Source of the DNA: Fodinibius salipaludis
Lineage (GTDB): Bacteria; Bacteroidota; Rhodothermia; Balneolales; Balneolaceae
Length of the DNA: 64,000 bases
Assembly (NCBI RefSeq): GCF_002287075.1
Contig: NZ_NSKE01000006.1
Location: 124,001 to 188,000, forward strand
Reading direction: 5' to 3'
Positions within the stretch are counted from its first letter, which is position 1. Each line of letters begins with the position of its first letter. This document shows, in pieces, positions 25,581 through 34,200 of the stretch. The position numbers were made by a program, and so were the translations under genes. A model generated the notes under the pieces. It was not told the DNA's origin. It made no database searches and was given only the letters and a program-made list of their open reading frames with translations.

Positions 25581-25649
25581 CATAGAAGTATCCGGTTGGT
25601 ATGCTTTATATTTTCCGGTTGATATCCGGATATTTAACGCAATCTTAAG

Positions 25650-26594
25650 TTGAATCCCAACATTGTGAACGCAAAATTTTATTCCACTCTTTTACTTATA
25701 ACCTTCATCAGTGGATGGGTAGTATTGAGTGAGGGATTTACGTTCACTGTTACCGACCCTCCAAAGTCTGCCCCCTGCCAACAAGCACTCACCTATCAAC
25801 TTGGAGATATCGATTCCCGATTTGATGTTTCAGAGCAAGAGCTTATTGAAGTACTAAAGGAAGTAGAAACACTCTGGAGTTCCGCATTAGGTAGAAATGT
25901 ACTAAACTTTTCAGAATCGGGAAACGTATCTGTTAACCTGATCTACAGTAAAGAACAACAGCTAACCGATGCCGAACGCCAATTCTCCAATCGGATTAAG
26001 GCAAAAGAACAGCAAGAAGAAACTGCTCGTCGTGTATTTGATCAACTTTCAAAGCGATATAAAGAGAAAGAACAGGAAGTTCGTCAAACACTTAGTACCT
26101 ATAATAAAACGGCTTCTACCTATGATGACTTAGCTAATAAATGGGATGGCAAAGAAGCAAATACAGAAATAATAGATAAATTTAACAAGCTTGAACAGCA
26201 GCTGAAAAATATCGATGAGGATCTAAAACAAGAGAAACAAAATCTGGCATCACTTAGAGAGCGAACCAATGCCAAAACAGAACAGCTGAATACTCTTATT
26301 AAGGAGCATAATAACTTAATTGAAGAGTATAACAATCGTTTTAGTAAACCCAGGAAATTTGATCAGGGACAGTATGTAAAGCGTGGGGAGAATCAGGCCG
26401 TTAATATTTACCAGTTTGGCAGTCGTGCTCAGCTCAAAACAGTGCTCGCTCATGAAATGGGACATGCTCTGGGGTTAGATCATGTCGACAACCCAAAATC
26501 CATTATGCACAAAATGATGGATGCACAAAATATGGCAAACCTTCAGCTTACAGAAGAAGATATTTCAGTGCTCAAAAAACAGTGCAACATGTAA
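25650..26594 (+). CDS. Matrixin-like zinc metalloprotease with internal coiled coil
   Basis: A 314-residue exported protein. A hydrophobic N-terminus (about 10-28, STLLLITFISGWVVL) is a signal or anchor. Residues about 105-235 form a long charged coiled coil. At the C-terminus is the metzincin zinc site HEMGHALGLDH (His268, Glu269, His272, His278), followed by the Met-turn SIMHKM (Met286), which places the catalytic part in the M10/matrixin-like group. Unusually, the coiled coil interrupts the protease: the N-terminal part (YQLGDIDSRFDVSEQELIEV) looks like the start of a matrixin fold and the zinc site comes much later. The frame starts at TTG; GTG five codons later is an alternative, and no ATG fits. 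Confidence 0.75.
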   Translation: MNPNIVNAKFYSTLLLITFISGWVVLSEGFTFTVTDPPKSAPCQQALTYQLGDIDSRFDVSEQELIEVLKEVETLWSSALGRNVLNFSESGNVSVNLIYSKEQQLTDAERQFSNRIKAKEQQEETARRVFDQLSKRYKEKEQEVRQTLSTYNKTASTYDDLANKWDGKEANTEIIDKFNKLEQQLKNIDEDLKQEKQNLASLRERTNAKTEQLNTLIKEHNNLIEEYNNRFSKPRKFDQGQYVKRGENQAVNIYQFGSRAQLKTVLAHEMGHALGLDHVDNPKSIMHKMMDAQNMANLQLTEEDISVLKKQCNM

Positions 26595-26601
26595 TTCCCG
26601 C

Positions 26602-26706
26602 ATGAACATTTTCACTACGGAGCGCTTAGCATTCCAAAAATTTACGCCAGACGACATATCATTAATTTTGGATTTCCTAAATGAGCCGGCATTCCCGATT
26701 CGGTAA
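26602..26706 (+). pseudogene. N-terminal remnant of a GNAT acetyltransferase
   Basis: The 34 codons begin MNIFTTERLAFQKFTPDDIS and continue LILDFLNEPAF, which matches the first strand and helix of RimJ/RimL-like GNAT N-acetyltransferases (TERL.l..ft.dD...il..lNep). The frame then stops, and none of the acetyl-CoA-binding core (about 130 further residues) follows in any frame before the cupin gene. It is therefore a decayed or deleted gene, starting seven bases after the metalloprotease stop. A short functional peptide is less likely. Confidence 0.55.
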
Positions 26707-26815
26707 CCCAAATAAACTCTTTGAAATCGATCTTAATTAGCCTCTTCCCTTTGCAGTTGTCTCACTGCATGTTACATTACTTGGGTTAACAGACCGACAA
26801 AGAAATCTATCAACT

Positions 26816-27163
26816 ATGGCTCAACGAAAAATAAATCCCGCTGAAGTTATAAACCTTTATACACCGCCCAGCGATTTACCTGAAGACGCTACCCTCGCGT
26901 TGATGAAAACGCAGGATATGGAGGTGATACGAATGGTACTCCCCAAAGAAAAAGATATCACCGAACACAGCGTCGACGGACAAATATCGGTGCAATGTTT
27001 AGAGGGAAAAACCGAATTTAGCGTTGAGGGCGAAAAGCATGTGCTTACCAGTGGCGACTGGCTGTACTTGAAAAGGAATCAATCGCATTCTCTTCGGGCT
27101 ATCCGAGATACTATTCTATTGGTCACCATTCTATTTATTAATAACAGTTCAGGAGAAGAATAA
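26816..27163 (+). CDS. Cupin-domain protein
   Basis: A 115-residue single-cupin protein. The double-stranded beta-helix is visible from ITEHSVDGQISVQCLEGKTE (first cupin motif with one histidine) to SGDWLYLKRNQSHSLRAIRD (second motif with His). Metal-ligand spacing is degenerate compared with canonical dioxygenase cupins, since only scattered histidines remain. Small cupins like this often act as sensors, isomerases or sugar/quercetin-type oxygenases; nothing in the neighbourhood favours one of these. Transcription is on its own. Confidence 0.75.
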   Translation: MAQRKINPAEVINLYTPPSDLPEDATLALMKTQDMEVIRMVLPKEKDITEHSVDGQISVQCLEGKTEFSVEGEKHVLTSGDWLYLKRNQSHSLRAIRDTILLVTILFINNSSGEE

Positions 27164-27236
27164 AAAGGGTTCGCTTCATCTGTTACCCCTTATTTGGTAT
27201 CTTAGGCGTCAAAAATTTTAACCACAGATCGTAAGA

Positions 27237-28226
27237 ATGGATCCCGTTACGCACGGACTTATTGGCGCCTCTGCATCCCAATCCGTTGTATCAAAAGAAC
27301 AGTTACGACCAGCCGCTATCATTGGATTGGTATCGGCCATGCTTGCCGATTTGGATGTATTTATCACTGATCCTGCCGATCCCCTGCTCAATATTGAGCT
27401 TCACCGCCAGTTTTCCCATTCCCTAATATTTATTCCCGTGGGCGCTCTTATTGCCGCCGGACTTCTTTGGTATTTCTTTCGCAATAAGATGTCATTCAAA
27501 AAGATCTATGCGCTCAGCTTTTTGGGCTACGCCACAGCGGGTATTGTGGATACCTTTACCAGTTATGGGACAAAGCTGCTCTGGCCTTTTTTAGATACTC
27601 GTTATTCATGGGATCTCATCTCTGTTTTTGACCCGCTATTCTCAGCGGTTATTCTCGGACTTGTCTTTTTTGCACTCTACAAAAAGAAGTCTGAAATAAG
27701 CTGGTTTGTCTGGGGATGGATTATCCTATACCTATCTATTGCCGTAATACAGCAGCACCGTGGTAAATCCGTGGCAGAAACTATCGCCGAGCAACAGAAT
27801 CATCAGATAGAACGGTTAGTAGTTAAGCCAACACTTGGCAATCAATTACTATGGAGCATCCGCTATGAAGCCCGGGACACGCTATATGCCGGTGGAGTGC
27901 GCCTCGGCTTGAATCCCAAAATATACCCCGGGGAATCGGCCCCCTTACTCAACTGGCAACAACAATACAACCAATTTGAAGGCACTACCATCTATAAGGA
28001 TATTCAGCGATTTGACAAGCTTTCAGAGGGCTATTTGATACATCATCCCGATAAGAAAAAAGTTATTGGCGACGGACGTTATGCGATGCTCCCTACGGAG
28101 ATGAGTCCGCTTTGGGGGATTAAAGTAGATACTACGCAACCCGACAAACATCCGCCCTTTAAAACATTCCGCGAAGCATCGCCCGCTGTTAAAAATGCTT
28201 ATCTTGATATGCTATTGGACAGGTAA
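27237..28226 (+). CDS. Membrane-bound metal-dependent hydrolase (DUF457/YdjM family)
   Basis: A 329-residue membrane protein of the LexA-binding/DUF457 (YdjM, YfhO-like) 'inner-membrane metal-dependent hydrolase' group. The hallmark N-terminus is MDPVTHGLIGASAS with His6, followed by AMLADLDVFI and ELHRQFSHSLIF; these H and D residues would bind the metal. About four transmembrane helices lie within residues 60-185 (LIFIPVGALIAAGLLWYF, ALSFLGYATAGIVDTFTS, PLFSAVILGLVFFALY, WGWIILYLSIAVI). The C-terminal 140 residues are soluble and not recognised. The reaction of this family is unproven. Confidence 0.85.
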   Translation: MDPVTHGLIGASASQSVVSKEQLRPAAIIGLVSAMLADLDVFITDPADPLLNIELHRQFSHSLIFIPVGALIAAGLLWYFFRNKMSFKKIYALSFLGYATAGIVDTFTSYGTKLLWPFLDTRYSWDLISVFDPLFSAVILGLVFFALYKKKSEISWFVWGWIILYLSIAVIQQHRGKSVAETIAEQQNHQIERLVVKPTLGNQLLWSIRYEARDTLYAGGVRLGLNPKIYPGESAPLLNWQQQYNQFEGTTIYKDIQRFDKLSEGYLIHHPDKKKVIGDGRYAMLPTEMSPLWGIKVDTTQPDKHPPFKTFREASPAVKNAYLDMLLDR

Positions 28227-28309
28227 ACGGCAAAATTTGTATTGGGGAATCAAACCTAAGGCCCTTATCTTACCTCATTCATTTTTTATCCCTCATTTCA
28301 ACAACCTCC

Positions 28310-29152
28310 ATGTTCAATCTCGGCACCTACCAAACGCTCAACGTAGCTCGCATTACAGAATACGGCTACTTTCTTCAGAATACATCCACACGCGGTGATG
28401 ATGACGTCCTCCTGCCCAATAAACTGGCCTTTCGCGACCTGCAGGAAGGAGAGAATGTACGTGTATTTATCTATAAGGATGGTGAAGAGCGTCTAACCGC
28501 CACCATGCAAGATCCAAAAATAACGCTCAACAGTTTAGCTTTTTTGGAAGTAAAAGATGCAAACCTTCACGGGGCGTATCTCGACTGGGGATTGGATAAA
28601 GATCTTTTTGTGCCTCACCGTGAACAGGTTGGAAGTATGCGCGAGGGTCAGTCGTACTTGGTGTATATGTATCTGGATGATAAAACCGACCGACTGGCAG
28701 CCAGTGCAAAACTGGACAAGTTTTTAGATAACGAAAATATTACTGTCGAAGAGGGTGACGAAGTAGATCTTTGGATTTGGGATAAAACGGACTTGGGCTA
28801 TAAAGTTGTAATCAACGAGACACATGAGGGGCTTGTTTATCATAATGAGTTCTACCATGATATCTATACCGGAGAACAAACGACGGGCTACATCAAGCAA
28901 ATCAGAGAAGATAACAAGATTGATGTTACCCTTCGTCCCATCGGATATGAAAAAGTGAGTCCCAATGCTGATTTCATCTTACAGCGACTTCAACAAGTAG
29001 GAGGATTTTTGGATCTGCATGACAAAAGCGATCCTGAAGAAATTCACAACCGATTGGAGATGAGCAAAAAGACGTTTAAAAAAGCAATCGGTCGACTCTA
29101 TAAAAAGAATATTATCCGCATTGAAGACGACGGTATTTACCTGGAAGAGTAA
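28310..29152 (+). CDS. CvfB-like S1 RNA-binding protein with winged-helix end
   Basis: A 280-residue protein matching the CvfB/YitL family: tandem S1-like OB folds followed by a winged helix. Segments supporting this are GTYQTLNVARITEYGYFLQN (first S1), LNSLAFLEVKDANLHGAYLD with KDLFVPHREQ (second S1), TDLGYKVVINETHEGLVYHN (third), and the terminal LHDKSDPEEIHNRLEMSKKT with FKKAIGRLYKKNIIRIED (winged helix). CvfB proteins bind RNA and affect virulence regulators in Staphylococcus; here a role in post-transcriptional control is only inferred. Length is standard. Confidence 0.9.
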   Translation: MFNLGTYQTLNVARITEYGYFLQNTSTRGDDDVLLPNKLAFRDLQEGENVRVFIYKDGEERLTATMQDPKITLNSLAFLEVKDANLHGAYLDWGLDKDLFVPHREQVGSMREGQSYLVYMYLDDKTDRLAASAKLDKFLDNENITVEEGDEVDLWIWDKTDLGYKVVINETHEGLVYHNEFYHDIYTGEQTTGYIKQIREDNKIDVTLRPIGYEKVSPNADFILQRLQQVGGFLDLHDKSDPEEIHNRLEMSKKTFKKAIGRLYKKNIIRIEDDGIYLEE

Positions 29153-29278
29153 TACCTGCAGAAGGTATGATTTTAATAACCCGAATATCTTTTTATTTAT
29201 TTCTTAATGGCGGGAACATTTCTTAATCTGTAGACTATAATGCAGGTACTTTAAATCTCCAAATTGATCCCTGCAGTT

Positions 29279-29425
29279 ATGATTGACAAATGGCTAAATC
29301 TACTGGAAGCTTATATTGGTAAAGGCCTTGAATTTGTTCTCACCCACCTGATGACCGTGGAAGGAATCGTTGTCCTCGTTTTTGGTATTTTTTTTGTAGG
29401 ACTATTGGCTCAATTACGCTCATAA
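29279..29425 (+). CDS. Small single-span membrane protein (48 residues)
   Basis: A short open frame coding MIDKWLNLLEAYIGKGLEFV at the amino end and, at about residues 29-44, a strongly hydrophobic helix (GIVVLVFGIFFVGLLA) capped by QLRS. An amphipathic N-terminal helix followed by one membrane helix is a common design for small membrane proteins. It follows the CvfB gene by 126 bases. There is no clear Shine-Dalgarno, and it stands before a long AT-rich gap, so the call rests on composition and the orderly stop. Function is unknown. Confidence 0.45.
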   Translation: MIDKWLNLLEAYIGKGLEFVLTHLMTVEGIVVLVFGIFFVGLLAQLRS

Positions 29426-29845
29426 TTGAGTGGGCAATTTCTGCTATTTCCTTAAGCAAAAGAGTAGGATCAGCACAACATTTACAATAATGTATAAATA
29501 TTATAGTATATATTAATTATTTTGTTGGCAGGCAATAGTTTATAACACTTTACTTAATAAACAGTCATAGACGATATTTCTTGCTGACTTATTCATAAAG
29601 TTAATATTTTCATTTACTTACATGAATTTTCCAAATATCCCTTTATAAGGTACTTTTAAGGGGATTGTATTCGAAAAAAATAGAAGATCTATTCTCTCTG
29701 TTTATTCTATTTTATGTTGGTCTCCCCCCCCCCTGTTTATCTTATTGCCTATCACTTTCAGAAATGCTTTTTGAGTATTTTGTCGTCAACTTTTAGTCGT
29801 TTTTGATATCTAAAAAAACCTTCCAGCCTGGGGCCCTACCTACAA
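29426..29845. other. AT-rich intergenic region with a C10 tract
   Basis: About 420 bases between convergent genes, clearly more AT-rich than the surroundings, with no convincing open frame. Ten consecutive C lie at 29724-29733. Short foldable sequences such as CCCTTTATAAGG...AAGGGG (near 29640-29662) and AATAGA-AGA-TCTATT are visible but none is followed by a T-tract. No promoter or RNA gene can be supported. Confidence 0.55.
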
Positions 29846-30583
29846 CTATAGAACTACCTTTACCAAAAAAGCAATTCCCATAGCCAGGAGTGCCGAAAGC
29901 AGTGTTCCAATCAATACATACTCAGCAAAGGTGCGACTTTCAAAATCTTTGAATCGCGTAACACCTTTGGCAGCTAAAATAAATCCTATCGCCGCAAATT
30001 GATTTAAGAGTACAAAAAGAAATACAAAGGTGCGCTCAAGTAATCCAATAATCCGTCCCGTGTTGTATTCCTTTTGATCAACCTCTTCTGTCTTACCCAG
30101 TGATTTTAATCCCACCAGCTTTAATATATACCGCAATATGATATTGGTTTCATTAAGTACCATTAAAAAACCAAAAATAAATAGATAGACAGCGGTTACC
30201 GTTCCATCAGTTATAGCAATACCGGGTAAGAATACTACATTAATACCAGCTAAAAGATTGGCTGCTAACTCATTCGCTGATAACTCAAATATGGGACTAC
30301 ATAAGACAGCTACCGACATTATATGCAATATCAGCATCAATATGCGGTTTCGATTTAGCCTTTTTTTCCGCTTTTCAAGCATCCAAATTAAGGCCGGATT
30401 ACCAACTAAATAGAAAGCGAGTAATATCCAACCCAAGCTTACCTCTAAAAATGGTAGCCCCAATAATGGAATAATGGTCATCACCCACAGGTCTGATCGA
30501 GTTATTCCATCATCCCGTAACATAAGGCGCAGCCTGGACAGCAGAATTAGATTAAGGATCCCTAAAAATATAGCGTAGTTCAT
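29846..30583 (-). CDS. DUF3307-like multi-pass membrane protein paired with SatD
   Basis: A 245-residue membrane protein with about seven hydrophobic segments. The C-terminal motif NTGRIIGLLERTFVFLFVLL followed by AAIGFILAAKGVTRFKDFES and RTFAEYVLIGTLLSALLAM resembles the end of DUF3307 proteins. These commonly accompany SatD-family genes in Bacteroidota-like genomes. The biochemical role is unknown; the SatD/SatE naming comes from an acid-tolerance and secretion locus of Streptococcus mutans, which may not transfer. Its ATG overlaps the SatD stop by four bases (ATGA), so the two are translationally coupled. Confidence 0.75.
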   Translation of the reverse strand: MNYAIFLGILNLILLSRLRLMLRDDGITRSDLWVMTIIPLLGLPFLEVSLGWILLAFYLVGNPALIWMLEKRKKRLNRNRILMLILHIMSVAVLCSPIFELSANELAANLLAGINVVFLPGIAITDGTVTAVYLFIFGFLMVLNETNIILRYILKLVGLKSLGKTEEVDQKEYNTGRIIGLLERTFVFLFVLLNQFAAIGFILAAKGVTRFKDFESRTFAEYVLIGTLLSALLAMGIAFLVKVVL

Positions 30584-31224
30584 GATTTTAATTTTTGATT
30601 TATTACCACCGTAATATTATCGCTCAATTCCTCCACAACATCCAGCATACCGGCATCTTTATTTTTATAAAAAGCCGGTGTTGATATTTCCAGGGCCTCC
30701 GAAATTTCTTTATAGTCATACCCTTCCTTCATCATATGTAAGATAATGAAACGTCTCTTGTTCCATCCTCTTATTCGTCCCGATAAAAGTTGTAAACTGT
30801 TGTTTATGATTTTTAATCCAGGTGATTCTTCATCCTCAAAGCCGATGTTAAATATATATCCGCTTTCTTTAAGCATTTCGATTCCATTCCGAGCCTCATG
30901 AAAAGCCGGGCCGTCCATCCCAATAGCTTGCTCGCTGTTAATGGGGGTATCTATCTCCCCCACAGCCAGCGAGAACCGTACGCCCATTGGATGTATGGCA
31001 GACATTATCTTCAACATTTGCACAAAAATGGCGTCTGCGCTGTCAAAAACGGCCTGAAATTCATCCCCGAGCGTAATTGTATAAGGAGATACAATACCCT
31101 CCTTGTACTCCTCATTAAGAGCCTGCAGATTATCCGACAATACCTCTTGCAGAGTCTCTCTATCCCCATCTTGAACCGATTTAGAATCTTCTATATCTCC
31201 AATTAATACCAGTAGTTTATCCAT
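30580..31224 (-). CDS. SatD-family protein with C-terminal helix-turn-helix
   Basis: A 214-residue soluble protein. The first 130 residues form the SatD domain: VLIGDIEDSKSVQDGDRETL, PYTITLGDEFQAVF, HPMGVRFSLAVGEIDTPINS, AIGMDGPAFHEARNGIEML. These motifs resemble a degenerate nucleotide-cyclase-like fold. The C-terminal 60 residues read as a helix-turn-helix (MKEGYDYKEISEALEISTPAF with YKNKDAGML), suggesting DNA binding. An intracellular signal sensor that controls transcription is a reasonable hypothesis but not shown. It overlaps and is coupled to the DUF3307-like membrane gene, and an AT-rich promoter region is shared with the divergent UPF0182 gene. Confidence 0.82.
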   Translation of the reverse strand: MDKLLVLIGDIEDSKSVQDGDRETLQEVLSDNLQALNEEYKEGIVSPYTITLGDEFQAVFDSADAIFVQMLKIMSAIHPMGVRFSLAVGEIDTPINSEQAIGMDGPAFHEARNGIEMLKESGYIFNIGFEDEESPGLKIINNSLQLLSGRIRGWNKRRFIILHMMKEGYDYKEISEALEISTPAFYKNKDAGMLDVVEELSDNITVVINQKLKS

Positions 31225-31382
31225 ACGATATTCTTTTTTCTATATATAACCATAACAGTTTAAAATATCAATTTTTAACCTAAGTGGTTTAATAATAAAA
31301 TTTTAAGCCATTATAGTTAAAAACATAGTTGGATAATAAATTTTAATTATCAACGAAATTCTTATTTGTATAAAATGGTTGC

Positions 31383-31403
31383 TATTTTACGTTTCCTAAA
31401 ATA
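31383..31403. other. Perfect 7-bp inverted repeat upstream of the UPF0182 gene
   Basis: TATTTTA and TAAAATA flank the seven-base loop CGTTTCC, about 40 bases before the start codon. TTGC before the left arm can pair with GCAA shortly after the right arm. Either an operator or the tip of a 5'-leader hairpin is possible. Confidence 0.3.
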
Positions 31404-31441
31404 AACGGTGGCAAATAAAACCAGAGATTAACAAATACAAC

Positions 31442-34150
31442 ATGAATAAGTCGTTAGGATCATCAAAACTGTTTCGGATTATTATCCCCCTCCTGCTTAT
31501 AGTAGTACTTATCGGAGTGTTTTCGGATTGGATCATTGAATGGATGTGGTTGGATAACCTGGGATACGACCAGGTATTTTGGACCATCAAGATAACTCAA
31601 GCTCTGCTTCTTATTTCTTCGCTGGTTATAGCCTTGCTATATGTACTGCCAAATATGGGCAAATTGGGCAAGAAGTTTAGTACCATGCATTTTGGTCAGT
31701 CCCCATTGGCTCAGCTAAAACTGCACGAGATTGACTCCAAAAAAATTAAAACAGTTTTTTACGGTGCCGGCGCGGCAATAAGTGTCTTCTTTTCGCTGGC
31801 GTTTTTCATGCGCTGGGATACCTATTTTCGGTTTCACTGGAGTGAAATGTTCGGGCAGATTGATCCTATCTTCGGTCACGATATTGGCTTTTATATTTTT
31901 CGGCTGCCTTTTTTAGAGCTCATTCAAAACAGTTTAACATCCCTGGTCTTTTTTATCACCTTAGGGGTAATTATCCTCTATATTTATTCAGGCGCTTTAT
32001 CTTTGCAATCGATACGTAGCTTGAGCGCCAGCAAAGATGTCAAAAAACATATTTTTATTAACCTGGGTATCTGGTTTCTGTTACTTTCGTGGGGATATTA
32101 TCTGGAGCGATACAATCTGCTTTACAACTCGACCGGAGCAGTTTATGGGGCCAGCTACGTAGACATAAATATTAAATTACCGGTTATCTGGCTTCTTTGT
32201 GGACTCACATTCCTAATGGGATTATTTTCCTTCTTTCAACTATATAAAGATCGATTGAAATGGATCATCTACGCCGCTGCCGGAACTATTTTAATTGGCG
32301 TAATAGGTAATGGATTATTACCGGGCATGGTTCAACAGTTTATAGTACAACCCAGTGAGCTACAGCTTGAAGAACCATATATCGAGCACAGTATTGAGCA
32401 AACCCGCAAGGCCTATGCACTCGATAAAATGAAAACACAGCCCTACAGCGCACAACCGTCCGAAGAGATGGGCTGGCCTACGATTGAAGAAAATGAAGAA
32501 ACCATTGAAAATATCCGTCTCTGGGATCCACGGCTGTTGATACAAACGTATCGCCAACTGCAGGAAATCAGGCTTTATTACCAATTTTATAATGTAGATG
32601 TCGATCGCTATCAAACCAATGAAGGATACCTCCAAATGATGGTAGCCGCACGTGAGCTTTCGGAGGAAATGCCCGAAGGATCCGACACCTGGGTGAACCG
32701 AAGATTGCAATATACACACGGCTATGGCTTGGTGATGAGTCCAGTAGCACAAGAGGGTTCGCAAGGTGATCCCCGCCTTGCCATCAAGGATATTCCGCCG
32801 GTAAGTGATATAGGACTGGAGATTGATCAACCGGCCATATATTACGGAGAACACAACGACGACTATAAAATCGTCAATACGAATATACGGGAGCTCGACT
32901 ATCCCCAGGGAGACCAAAATGTATATACCAATTATCAAGGAACCAGTGGCGTGCCAATCGGTAATATTTTCTCGCGCCTTCTTTTTGCTTGGAATTTCGG
33001 GGATATCAACATCCTGCTGACTGATTACATAAAAGATGACAGTAAAATTATTTTCTGGAAGCGTATTCAGGAGCGTGTCAGAAATATTGCCCCATTCTTG
33101 CGAATGGAAGATGATCCCTATATAGTATTAGATGAGGGTAAATTATACTGGATTCAGGATGCTTATACGACCTCTTCTAATTTCCCGTATGCCGAACCTT
33201 TTAACAATTCCTTTAACTATATCCGAAATTCGGTTAAAGTAGTTGTAGACGCCTATAACGGCTCGGTAGAGTTTTATGTTTCCGACGAAAACGATCCCAT
33301 ATTGAACATGTATGAGGATATTTTCCCAAATATGTTTCAGCCCATTGATGATATGCCGGGTACGCTTAAACAGCACGTTCGATATCCAATCTATTATTTT
33401 AAGGCTCAGTTAGATAAGTACAACAAATATCATATGACCGATCCTCAGGTATTTTACAATAATGAAGACCTGTGGACCCGACCGAATGAAAAGTATGGCG
33501 GTCGATCTATCAAAATGGAACCTTATTATGTCCTTACAAAGCTTCCGGATCAACAAGAACTGCAGTACTTGTTGATTAGTCCGCTGACGCCGAACAACCG
33601 TGACAATATGATCGGCTGGATGGCCGCAAATTCGGATTATCCCAATTATGGAGAAGTATCGGTTTATCAATTACCCAAAGATCGCCTTATCTTGGGTCCG
33701 GCCCAGATTGAGGCACGTATCGATCAGGATACCGAAATTTCACGTCAGCTGGCGCTTTGGGATCAGCGAGGATCACGGGTTATTCGTGGTAACCTGATGG
33801 TAATTCCGATCGAGGATTCCTTCATCTATGTAGAGCCGGTCTTTCTTATTGCCGAAGGAGTCGATATCCCGCAGCTGCAGCGTGTTATTGCTACAACAGG
33901 CGAAAAAATTGCCATGCAGCCCACGCTCTGGCAATCTATTGAAGCACTCTATGGCAAACGTGATGAACGCATTGCCACTGCAGAAATTGATACCACTACA
34001 GCCCCGCCCGAACAACCCACAGCAAATGTAACGCAAGATTATTCGCAGCTGCAAACCCTATGGAACGAGGCTCAAGAAGCGCTTCAAGATGGAAACTGGG
34101 AAGAGTTCGGCAGAAAAATGAAAGAAATCGAAGATCAAATTAACAAGTAG
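31442..34150 (+). CDS. UPF0182 family membrane protein
   Basis: A 902-residue protein of the UPF0182/COG1615 family. Seven membrane helices lie within the first 300 residues (for example IIIPLLLIVVLIGVFSDWII, AAISVFFSLAFFMRWDTYFR, LVFFITLGVIILYIYSGAL). A large extracytoplasmic region follows, with family blocks EPYIEHSIEQTRKAYALDKM, NIRLWDPRLLIQTYRQLQEI, YTHGYGLVMSPV, and YYVLTKLPDQQELQYLLISP. The acidic, Gln-rich tail (about 850-902) is typical. The molecular function is unknown despite broad conservation. It appears monocistronic and ends just before a bidirectional terminator. Confidence 0.95.
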   Translation: MNKSLGSSKLFRIIIPLLLIVVLIGVFSDWIIEWMWLDNLGYDQVFWTIKITQALLLISSLVIALLYVLPNMGKLGKKFSTMHFGQSPLAQLKLHEIDSKKIKTVFYGAGAAISVFFSLAFFMRWDTYFRFHWSEMFGQIDPIFGHDIGFYIFRLPFLELIQNSLTSLVFFITLGVIILYIYSGALSLQSIRSLSASKDVKKHIFINLGIWFLLLSWGYYLERYNLLYNSTGAVYGASYVDINIKLPVIWLLCGLTFLMGLFSFFQLYKDRLKWIIYAAAGTILIGVIGNGLLPGMVQQFIVQPSELQLEEPYIEHSIEQTRKAYALDKMKTQPYSAQPSEEMGWPTIEENEETIENIRLWDPRLLIQTYRQLQEIRLYYQFYNVDVDRYQTNEGYLQMMVAARELSEEMPEGSDTWVNRRLQYTHGYGLVMSPVAQEGSQGDPRLAIKDIPPVSDIGLEIDQPAIYYGEHNDDYKIVNTNIRELDYPQGDQNVYTNYQGTSGVPIGNIFSRLLFAWNFGDINILLTDYIKDDSKIIFWKRIQERVRNIAPFLRMEDDPYIVLDEGKLYWIQDAYTTSSNFPYAEPFNNSFNYIRNSVKVVVDAYNGSVEFYVSDENDPILNMYEDIFPNMFQPIDDMPGTLKQHVRYPIYYFKAQLDKYNKYHMTDPQVFYNNEDLWTRPNEKYGGRSIKMEPYYVLTKLPDQQELQYLLISPLTPNNRDNMIGWMAANSDYPNYGEVSVYQLPKDRLILGPAQIEARIDQDTEISRQLALWDQRGSRVIRGNLMVIPIEDSFIYVEPVFLIAEGVDIPQLQRVIATTGEKIAMQPTLWQSIEALYGKRDERIATAEIDTTTAPPEQPTANVTQDYSQLQTLWNEAQEALQDGNWEEFGRKMKEIEDQINK

Positions 34151-34160
34151 GCAGAACCTA

Positions 34161-34191
34161 AAATCGCCGGGAGATTTATTCTCGGCGATTT
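34161..34191. terminator. Terminator hairpin between convergent genes
   Basis: AAATCGCC and GGCGATTT form an eight-base-pair stem, extended inside by GAG/CTC with a two-base bulge, around a T-rich loop. The stem is flanked by A-rich and T-rich DNA on both sides, so it can serve both the UPF0182 gene and the opposite histidine kinase. Confidence 0.7.
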
Positions 34192-34200
34192 ATTGTTTGG

